5,104 nt of DNA from Crocinitomicaceae bacterium (lineage in GTDB: Bacteria; Bacteroidota; Bacteroidia; Flavobacteriales_D; Crocinitomicaceae): NCBI GenBank assembly GCA_024643585.1, contig JAHEMP010000185.1, positions 1 through 5,104 on the forward strand, in the 5' to 3' direction. Positions within the stretch are counted from its first letter, which is position 1; each line of letters opens with the position of its first letter. The notes under the pieces are model-generated. The model was not told the origin of the DNA, ran no database searches, and was given only the letters and a program-made list of their open reading frames with translations. Of this stretch, positions 1 to 5,104 are shown in pieces. The position numbers and the translations under genes are program-made.

Positions 1-103
1 CAAATGAAAAAAAAGGAATAAAAAATTTCAAATCAGTAATAAACAACCATATAACCTGAAGAACTAATTGGATTCTTTTGTACATTCCAACCCTATTTCT
101 TTT

Positions 104-150
104 TAGATTTTAACTGCGTTAAGAAAGGATTCTCACGTCCTTAAAATCTA
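104..150. repeat. Perfect 10-bp inverted repeat with 27-nt spacer
   Basis: Positions 104-113 (TAGATTTTAA) and 141-150 (TTAAAATCTA) are exact reverse complements. Two shorter inverted repeats partly use the same bases: 110-114 with 118-122 (TTAAC/GTTAA, 3-nt loop) and 125-129 with 138-142 (AAGGA/TCCTT, 8-nt loop). The long stem and the two small hairpins therefore exclude each other in part. Neither strand has a run of T directly after the long stem, so it is not a standard terminator. It lies beyond the tRNA terminator, in sequence with no convincing open reading frame. It could be a protein-binding site, part of an RNA whose other end is outside the window, or chance in AT-rich DNA. Confidence 0.5.
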
Positions 151-170
151 TCTATATAAGTCTTTAGAAT

Positions 171-200
171 AAAAAAAGAGAAGACCTTTCGACCTTCTCT
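171..200 (-). terminator. Intrinsic terminator of the initiator tRNA gene
   Basis: Read on the minus strand, the tRNA 3' end at 207 is followed within a few bases by a 10-bp stem (200-191 pairing with 186-177, including two G-T wobbles) closed by a GAAA tetraloop, and then by a run of T from 177 to 171. Stem, stable tetraloop and T tract directly behind a tRNA make this a textbook rho-independent terminator. On the plus strand the stem is followed by only four T (200-203), so activity in that direction would be weaker. Confidence 0.9.
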
Positions 201-206
201 TTTCAA

Positions 207-282
<76 letters not shown>

Positions 283-340
283 ATATATCTTAATTGCTTA
301 TTTCTATTTTCAAGCAGATGAACCTTTCCAAATGCGTGTG

Positions 341-373
341 CAAAGATAGTGATTTTATTTCATTAACAACAAA
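341..373 (-). promoter_or_regulatory. Bacteroidetes-type promoter for tRNA-fMet
   Basis: On the minus strand, 348-341 reads TATCTTTG, an exact match to the Bacteroidetes -7 consensus TAnnTTTG. The upstream element TTTG lies at 373-370 with a 21-nt spacer, inside the accepted range for the -33 element. Transcription should begin a few bases downstream, near 335, giving a leader of about 50 nt that is removed from the tRNA precursor. The promoter begins 8 bp after the stop codon of the upstream membrane-protein gene, so the tRNA need not depend on read-through from it. Confidence 0.75.
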
Positions 374-385
374 ATATTTGTTAAT
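362..385. repeat. Perfect 8-bp inverted repeat over the stop codon
   Basis: ATTAACAA (362-369) and TTGTTAAT (378-385) are exact reverse complements around an 8-nt loop. One arm contains the stop codon of the membrane-protein gene (381-383), and the loop holds the -33 TTTG of the tRNA promoter. No T run follows on the minus strand, and the stem is AT-rich, so it would be a weak terminator at best. It may protect the 3' end of the mRNA, or may be a binding site at the tRNA promoter. Confidence 0.5.
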
Positions 386-878
386 CTTCGTGATGTTTGT
401 TCGTGTCCTGATAATTATGATTCATCTCGGTGGGTTCGCCTCTTAATTCTGGGCGTCTAATTTTGCCACCATGGTTTCCGATTAAAACCATAAACAAGAA
501 GGTTATGAAACCCACAACTAATGTTCCCCATAACGCTTTTTTATAATTGAGATGCTTATTCCTACTCAACAAAAACCATAAGAGTCCAGACATTGCGCCC
601 AAAACCAGAGCAATTATTAGACCTTTCTCGCCTAATTCTTCGTGTTCATGAGCCATTTCATGCGAAAAACCGGCAAAATCTTCAACCATATGTTCAGCAG
701 GCTCACCCGTTAAAAATGCCGGGATCGTTACAATTGCCATCAGCACAAAGGTGGCCAATCCTGCTTTTTGTAAAATCCTATTATTTCTAATTAAACCAAC
801 AAAAAGTAAAATCAATCCAAATAGTGAACCTAAAATTGGCATATGATTTAATAACAAATGAAAATGAGCTGCTGTCAT
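381..878 (-). CDS. Four-helix membrane protein with one-sided histidines (DUF2231-like)
   Basis: This is a 165-residue integral inner-membrane protein of unknown function. Four hydrophobic segments are visible at about residues 13-30, 39-57, 86-104 and 115-134. Basic short loops (R31, R34, K38 and R106, K108, K113, K114) predict a cytoplasmic position for both, which puts the N-terminus, the long acidic loop 58-85 and the C-terminal tail in the periplasm. Eleven of the twelve histidines then face the periplasm: H5, H7, H12, H63, H73, H77, H79, H136, H154, H162 and H163. The NHMP start and the NHGGKIRRPE motif after helix 4 recall small DUF2231-like membrane proteins of Bacteroidota; this family link is from memory and not certain. 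Heme or metal binding is an inference. The ATG at 878 is the only good start, because an in-frame stop lies seven codons upstream. There is no Shine-Dalgarno sequence, as is usual in this phylum. No clear TAnnTTTG promoter was found upstream. Confidence 0.85.
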   Translation of the reverse strand: MTAAHFHLLLNHMPILGSLFGLILLFVGLIRNNRILQKAGLATFVLMAIVTIPAFLTGEPAEHMVEDFAGFSHEMAHEHEELGEKGLIIALVLGAMSGLLWFLLSRNKHLNYKKALWGTLVVGFITFLFMVLIGNHGGKIRRPELRGEPTEMNHNYQDTNKHHED

Positions 879-951
879 AATTTTATAATTTTCATGTTTT
901 TACGATGAGTAATAGTATTTGGTTTCATTTTCTTATGATTAAGCCTTTCTA

Positions 952-983
952 TTTATCCGAGACAATTGTATTTGTTACTTTTG
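952..983 (+). promoter_or_regulatory. Bacteroidetes-type promoter for the lipoprotein gene
   Basis: TACTTTTG at 976-983 matches the -7 consensus TAnnTTTG exactly. A partial -33 match, TTTA (952-955) instead of TTTG, lies 20 nt upstream. Transcription would start near 990, leaving a leader of about 25 nt before the ATG at 1014. The -33 element is imperfect, so the call rests mainly on the -7 box and its position. Confidence 0.6.
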
Positions 984-1013
984 TAAATAATTCACTTATA
1001 TAGAAAAAACCAT

Positions 1014-1796
1014 ATGATCAATAAATTTGCGATTTTTTCGGTACTTATGTTTTTCGCTTCATGCACAAACAACTCCGAACCTTCCCTTGAGACCCTTGGT
1101 ACCGATAATGTAAATCCTCAAACAATAGAAATTCAACAGAAAATTGACGAAATAAATGCCAACATTGAAGTATTAACGGTAGCTAATAGCTTGTTTTATC
1201 AGCACAATGATGGATCCACAGAAGAAGTATTCGCCTATTTGGATAAGGATCAAAAAATTGTAAAACTTGAAGAAAAATTCAAGGTAAAAAAGGAAGGAAA
1301 TAGCGGTGTTCGTTTCTTCTATTTTGAAAAAGGCAAAAGAATAATGTCAATTGAAAGGTTCATTGATGTTCAAAATGGTGGAGGGAAGTTTAGAGAGCGT
1401 AAATCGTATTACGACAAAAATGGATTGCCATTTGCAACCGAAGAAAGATTAACACTTTATGAAGAGGACTTAGAAAAAATCGACTTTGAATCGGTAAAGC
1501 CTTATGATTGTTCAATAGAAACTGCTGAAAACGTCTTGAATCAAAGAGGGTTGTTCGCGACAACCTTTCAAGGATTTGCATCCGATGGACCAGTGGATTA
1601 TTTAATTGTTGGCGGGCCTGGTGACTCAGGATTTGCCTCTGCACTGGCCGTTCAATTCGCAGATCAAACGACTAACTATTTAAAAGCAAATCAAGAAAGG
1701 CTTGTCAACACTCCGCTTATTGTTGAATTTGAAAAAATGATTGACGAAAGAAAATTAGAATTTCAAGTTTTAACGAATGTAAAAATCAACAACTAG
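1014..1796 (+). CDS. Lipoprotein of unknown function
   Basis: The product is a 260-residue exported protein. Residues 1-16 form a signal peptide with a short basic start (K4) and a hydrophobic core, ending in the lipobox F14-A15-S16-C17; signal peptidase II should cut before C17, which is then lipidated. The mature protein starts with a flexible polar stretch (18-36), followed by a helix-prone segment rich in E, Q, I and N (37-60). A middle region (about 70-148) contains three similar units, each an aromatic/Tyr strand, an acidic-Lys turn and an E/R-rich strand, starting near 73, 101 and 131. A glycine-rich stretch (199-207) and a charged C-terminal part follow. I recognise no named family; the middle resembles the hairpin units of MORN/YwqK-like proteins only loosely. 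The gene has its own promoter and no visible partner. No lysine/acidic surface-export signal directly follows C17 (TNNSEP), so an inner-leaflet outer-membrane position is more likely than surface exposure. Confidence 0.85.
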   Translation: MINKFAIFSVLMFFASCTNNSEPSLETLGTDNVNPQTIEIQQKIDEINANIEVLTVANSLFYQHNDGSTEEVFAYLDKDQKIVKLEEKFKVKKEGNSGVRFFYFEKGKRIMSIERFIDVQNGGGKFRERKSYYDKNGLPFATEERLTLYEEDLEKIDFESVKPYDCSIETAENVLNQRGLFATTFQGFASDGPVDYLIVGGPGDSGFASALAVQFADQTTNYLKANQERLVNTPLIVEFEKMIDERKLEFQVLTNVKINN

Positions 1797-1818
1797 TCCA
1801 TAAAATTATTCCTTTCAC

Positions 1819-1834
1819 GCGGATGAAACTCCGC
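1819..1834. other. Short GC-rich hairpin in intergenic region
   Basis: GCGGA (1819-1823) pairs with TCCGC (1830-1834) around a 6-nt loop, 22 bp after the lipoprotein stop codon. In such AT-rich surroundings the GC stem stands out, but no T run follows on either strand, so it is not a typical intrinsic terminator. It may still mark the 3' end of the lipoprotein mRNA. The remaining gap before the next gene (1835-1923) shows only an imperfect promoter core, TAATATTG at 1896-1903 (7 of 8 matches), with no good -33 element. Confidence 0.3.
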
Positions 1835-1923
1835 CTAAAAATGAATTTATTGTCCGTTTAACACTTTTTATTAACAGAATCGCAGTAATTTGTCTTAATA
1901 TTGTGTTCTCCAAATGAATATGA

Positions 1924-4680
1924 ATGAACTATATTAAATCACTAGTACTATTTTTCCTGCTATTTTTAACTTCCTACTCATTTGGACAAATGAAAATCGA
2001 AGGTACCGTATACGACACCACGGGAACCAAACCTTTAAAAAATGCTGTAGCTGTAGCCGTAAGAATTAGTGATTCGTTAATGCTAGGTTTTGCTCGCACC
2101 GATGACAAAGGAAAATTCGTTTTAAATAATCCTAGTTTAGATACCTTTTCTTTAACCATTAGTCATCCAGGGTACGATGACAAAGTCTATTATATTTTCG
2201 GACATGAAGGCAATAAAGAAATTTCTATTTCTACCATAAACATGCCCTCAAAATCTCAAGAATTAGAGGAAGTCATTATCTATGCTAATAAAAACCCTAT
2301 TTATTATAACGGAGATACGCTCGTATATGTGGCTGATTCTTTTCAAGTGGCTGAAAATGCTGTTGTTGAAGATTTACTAAAAAAATTGCCAGGACTTGAA
2401 ATTGATAAAGATGGTAAAATAAAGTCCCAAGGAAAAGCAATTGACCAGGTTTTGGTTGACGGAGATGAGTTTTTCGGTTCAGACCCAACTATAGCAACTA
2501 AAAACTTAGGTGCCGCAGGGGTGGAAACTGTTCAGGTATATGAAAAAAAGCAGGAAAATGCTGCGGACGGTGAAGAAACTCTTCAAATTTTAGATTTACG
2601 CCTAAAAGATGAAGCCAAGAAGGGTTATTTCGGAAGAGTGTCGGGTGCAACTGATTTTACCCAGTTCTATGAAGGAGAATTGCTTTTGAACAATTTCAAT
2701 AAAACCCAAAAAATATCTGTTTTTGTTTTAAGTGCAAACACGCCAAAAAGTGAATTTGGATTTGGTGATATCAACAAATTCGGTTTGAACAACGAAGGCG
2801 GGAATACTGTTTTTTCGGACGATGGGGACATTACTTATTACTCCAGCGGCAATCAGGCGGGTATTCCCCAAACTTTAAAAGCGGGTATATACTTTTCCGA
2901 TAAATTTGGAAAGAAAAAGAACACTGAATTAGGATTTAATTATTCGTACTACAATTCAAAAAACAACTCACTTTCAAAAAGTCGATCTCAATATTTCGTT
3001 CAGGATTCTACTTATTTTTCAGACGATTCTACGCGTTATATTTCCGAAAATGAATCACACAATATAAACTTGAGATTTAAGTCAAAGTTGGATTCACTAA
3101 CTACATTAGAAATTAGACCTAGTGTAAAAATAACCCAAGGATTGCAGACTAATTTAGATTACTCAACTTGGCGTGATGCCGATAATATATTTTCTAGATC
3201 TAATAATGTCACCAATTCAAATAATGCAAAAGAAATTGCTTTTGACAATCAAATCCGATTTAACCGAAATTTCATGAAGCCCCGACGACAATTGGCGATT
3301 AATTATGACATTTCGATGAGTGACAACAAAGGAACTGGGAACTTAAATTCAACAAATATTTTTGCCGACACGGTATTTACAGGAATTGATTACGATCAAG
3401 AAAAAATAAACAATAAATCGTCTATCAACAACTCCATTAGGGCAAGTTATTTTGAACCTTTGAGTAAAAAATTCAAAATTCAAGCAGAGTATTCATTTGA
3501 CAATGGTAACTCCAATCAAATCAAAGAAACAAGAGATTTCAATACGGCAACTGGTCAATATGATATGGTCAACATCCTATTTTCAAATTCTTTTGATAAC
3601 ATTAGAAATCAACACCGCATAGGTACCCAACTTTGGTTCGAAACAAAAAAATACACCATCCATGGAGGTATGCGAGTACGAAACATTGATTTAGACAATC
3701 AAAATAGAGTAACGGATACGATTATACATCAAAACTACACCAACTTTTTACCTACCTTTTCATTCAGATACAATCCTACTCGCAGCACGCGGTTTAGCAT
3801 GAATTACAATACCAATTCAAGACAACCATCAATTTCGGACTTATTGCCAGTGCCTGACAACACCAATCCGAATAGAGTAAGGTCGGGTAACCCCAATTTG
3901 CAACCCGATTATTCACATCAAGTAAATATTAATTTCAATTCTTGGAATGCGTTAAGTGGGCGTTACATTTATTCGGGAGCTTCTGGAAACTTGACGCAAA
4001 ATGCCTTTGGTGATTCTACATCCATCAATGCTATTGGCCAGCAAATAAGTAAAAGGGTCAACGTGAAGAATGCAACCAACATAAACCTTTGGATGGGTGC
4101 AGGTCTCCCTTTTATAAGCAGAAAATTAACGGTGTCTCCAAATTTTTCTATGGGCTTATCAGAATTCACAAGTTATTTGAACAGTGAGAAAAACATAGCC
4201 ACAAACCTAAGTATGTCGCCATCTTTGACCGTTAGTTATACTTTGGATTCTCTAGAACTAGAAGTAAGCTATGATTTGGCTTATAATAGGCCGAAAAACA
4301 CATTGAGCACTTTCACTACTCAAGCCTATACAACGCAAGATTACTTCTTTGGAGCTACTTGGCGTTTGAAACATGGTTTCAAAATTCAGGCGAATACCAA
4401 TTATACCATCAACGGACAACGAGCCGACGGGTACAACATTAACTTTTTCATAGTAAATGCTGCCCTTAGTAAAACATTCTTGAAAACAAGAAACTTAGAA
4501 TTATCACTTTTGGCAAATGACATATTAAACCAAAATATCAGTAACTCCAGACAAGTAAACCAAAATGTTGTAACAGATAACAACACAAAAATCATTTCGC
4601 GTTATTTCTTATTAAAATTAACGTACAGATTCAATAACAATAAAACTACTGAAGAAGATGGGAAAGCTGGATGGCATTAA
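1924..4680 (+). CDS. Outer-membrane beta-barrel protein, TonB-receptor-like, with carboxypeptidase-regulatory-like domain
   Basis: This is a 918-residue outer-membrane protein of the OMP_b-brl_3 / TonB-dependent-receptor-like type found throughout Bacteroidota. Residues 1-21 are a Sec signal peptide, with a likely cut after S19-F20-G21. Residues 25-108 form a carboxypeptidase-D-regulatory-like beta-sandwich (IEGTVYD start, TDDKGKF and HPGYDD turns). An LEEVII segment (114-119), common at the junction to the plug in this phylum, is followed by a plug-like region with NAVVEDLLKKLPGLEID (145-161), VDGDEFFG (178-185) and AATKNLGAAG-like residues to about 207. From about 222 (ILDLRLKDEAKKGYFG) to 903 alternating polar/aromatic strands make up the barrel, ending at F903. 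A 15-residue hydrophilic tail follows. Transported substrate is not evident, and no SusD-like partner is seen. The ATG at 1924 is the only in-frame start giving an intact signal peptide; there is no Shine-Dalgarno sequence. The 3' end overlaps the downstream GLPGLI-family gene by 23 bp, so the two genes probably form an operon. Confidence 0.93.
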   Translation: MNYIKSLVLFFLLFLTSYSFGQMKIEGTVYDTTGTKPLKNAVAVAVRISDSLMLGFARTDDKGKFVLNNPSLDTFSLTISHPGYDDKVYYIFGHEGNKEISISTINMPSKSQELEEVIIYANKNPIYYNGDTLVYVADSFQVAENAVVEDLLKKLPGLEIDKDGKIKSQGKAIDQVLVDGDEFFGSDPTIATKNLGAAGVETVQVYEKKQENAADGEETLQILDLRLKDEAKKGYFGRVSGATDFTQFYEGELLLNNFNKTQKISVFVLSANTPKSEFGFGDINKFGLNNEGGNTVFSDDGDITYYSSGNQAGIPQTLKAGIYFSDKFGKKKNTELGFNYSYYNSKNNSLSKSRSQYFVQDSTYFSDDSTRYISENESHNINLRFKSKLDSLTTLEIRPSVKITQGLQTNLDYSTWRDADNIFSRSNNVTNSNNAKEIAFDNQIRFNRNFMKPRRQLAINYDISMSDNKGTGNLNSTNIFADTVFTGIDYDQEKINNKSSINNSIRASYFEPLSKKFKIQAEYSFDNGNSNQIKETRDFNTATGQYDMVNILFSNSFDNIRNQHRIGTQLWFETKKYTIHGGMRVRNIDLDNQNRVTDTIIHQNYTNFLPTFSFRYNPTRSTRFSMNYNTNSRQPSISDLLPVPDNTNPNRVRSGNPNLQPDYSHQVNINFNSWNALSGRYIYSGASGNLTQNAFGDSTSINAIGQQISKRVNVKNATNINLWMGAGLPFISRKLTVSPNFSMGLSEFTSYLNSEKNIATNLSMSPSLTVSYTLDSLELEVSYDLAYNRPKNTLSTFTTQAYTTQDYFFGATWRLKHGFKIQANTNYTINGQRADGYNINFFIVNAALSKTFLKTRNLELSLLANDILNQNISNSRQVNQNVVTDNNTKIISRYFLLKLTYRFNNNKTTEEDGKAGWH

Positions 4681-5104
4681 AAATTTGTGGATTCTATGCT
4701 TGATTTTCCTTTCGTTTCAAGCTAACGCACAACTAATCACTTCGGGTAAAATTGTTTTTGAACGGAAAACGAACTTGGAGAAAAAATTTACCGATGCTCG
4801 AATGAAAAATTGGTTAGGAGATAATAAATCGAAAATTGACAATTTCGAATTGTTGTTTAACGATACTATCTCCATTTTTAAACCTATCGAAAGTGACGAA
4901 GCGGATAGATTAAGCTGGGCAACAAGCAAAAGTACCGTACTCCAAAACTTTAATCAGAAAGACAATTTATTTGTACTTGATGTGGCAGGTCAGCAAATCA
5001 TCGTGAAAGATTCTATCCAAATCAGAAAATGGCAAATCACGGATAGTAAAAGAACAATAGACAAGTATCGATGTACGAAAGCTGTTTATCAAAAAAATGA
5101 CTCT
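4658..5104 (+). CDS. GLPGLI family exported protein (3' end outside window)
   Basis: The first 149 residues are visible, open to the right edge. Residues 1-24 are a signal peptide: basic start (K3, K8), hydrophobic core 10-20, and a cut site A22-N23-A24 before Q25. The mature part begins with a short strand GKIVFERKTN (30-39). A stretch with W125-x-I127, I134, Y137, C139, K141 and A142 matches the W-I-x-I-x-Y-x-C-K-A pattern I know from GLPGLI-family proteins of Bacteroidota. The motif that names the family would lie farther downstream and is not in view, so the assignment is good but not complete. Function is unknown for the family; it is expected in the periplasm or at the outer membrane. 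The ATG at 4658 is the only usable start: the frame is closed by TAA at 4619-4621 and the ATG at 4671 is out of frame. AAGAAG just upstream may help ribosome binding. It starts within the beta-barrel gene, suggesting translational coupling and a joint role. Confidence 0.85.
   Translation, partial: MGKLDGIKNLWILCLIFLSFQANAQLITSGKIVFERKTNLEKKFTDARMKNWLGDNKSKIDNFELLFNDTISIFKPIESDEADRLSWATSKSTVLQNFNQKDNLFVLDVAGQQIIVKDSIQIRKWQITDSKRTIDKYRCTKAVYQKNDS

Noticed and set aside
1..59. Possible 3' end of a coding frame entering from the left (frame 3, stop at 57-59)
   Set aside because: Only 18 Lys/Asn/Ile-rich codons before the stop, as expected from AT-rich noncoding sequence; no recognisable protein pattern.
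593..790. 65-codon plus-strand open frame
   Set aside because: Lies wholly antisense within the membrane-protein gene, with no signal, motif or promoter; a shadow frame.
1390..1644. 84-codon minus-strand open frame
   Set aside because: Antisense to the lipoprotein gene, whose signal peptide, lipobox and promoter support the plus strand.
1819..1834. Hairpin as intrinsic terminator of the lipoprotein gene
   Set aside because: The stem has only 5 bp and no T run follows on either strand; kept only as a low-confidence hairpin.
1896..1903. TAATATTG as promoter of the beta-barrel gene
   Set aside because: Seven of eight -7 positions match, but no TTTG-like -33 element lies at suitable spacing; too weak to list as a promoter.
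4717..4929. 70-codon minus-strand open frame
   Set aside because: Antisense to the GLPGLI-family gene, which has a signal peptide and family pattern on the plus strand.

Overview
The window is AT-rich DNA that looks like a marine or environmental member of the Flavobacteriia (phylum Bacteroidota). The pointers are an exact Bacteroidetes-type promoter core (TAnnTTTG) in front of two transcription units, almost no Shine-Dalgarno sequences, a lipoprotein with a Bacteroidota-style lipobox, and a TonB-receptor-like outer-membrane beta-barrel protein overlapping a GLPGLI-family gene, a protein family typical of this phylum.

Layout from left to right. Positions 1-170 hold no gene, but contain a perfect 10-bp inverted repeat (104-150). 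A clear intrinsic terminator (171-200), an initiator tRNA-fMet gene with encoded CCA (207-282) and a Bacteroidetes promoter (341-373) form one complete minus-strand RNA transcription unit. Next, also on the minus strand, is a 165-residue four-helix membrane protein whose histidines fall almost all on one predicted side of the membrane (381-878). A 135-bp divergent intergenic region separates it from a plus-strand gene for a 260-residue lipoprotein of unknown function (1014-1796). After a 127-bp gap comes the largest gene, a 918-residue outer-membrane beta-barrel protein with a carboxypeptidase-regulatory-like N-terminal domain and a TonB-plug-like region (1924-4680). The last gene starts inside its 3' end (23-bp overlap), encodes an exported GLPGLI-family protein, and runs off the right edge.

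The only clear functional coupling between protein genes is the overlapping beta-barrel/GLPGLI pair, which should be transcribed and translated together as an outer-membrane protein and its exported partner. Its substrate and role cannot be read from the sequence. The lipoprotein and the histidine-rich membrane protein appear to be independent genes. The tRNA unit is housekeeping. I see no mobile element, CRISPR array, integrase or defence gene.
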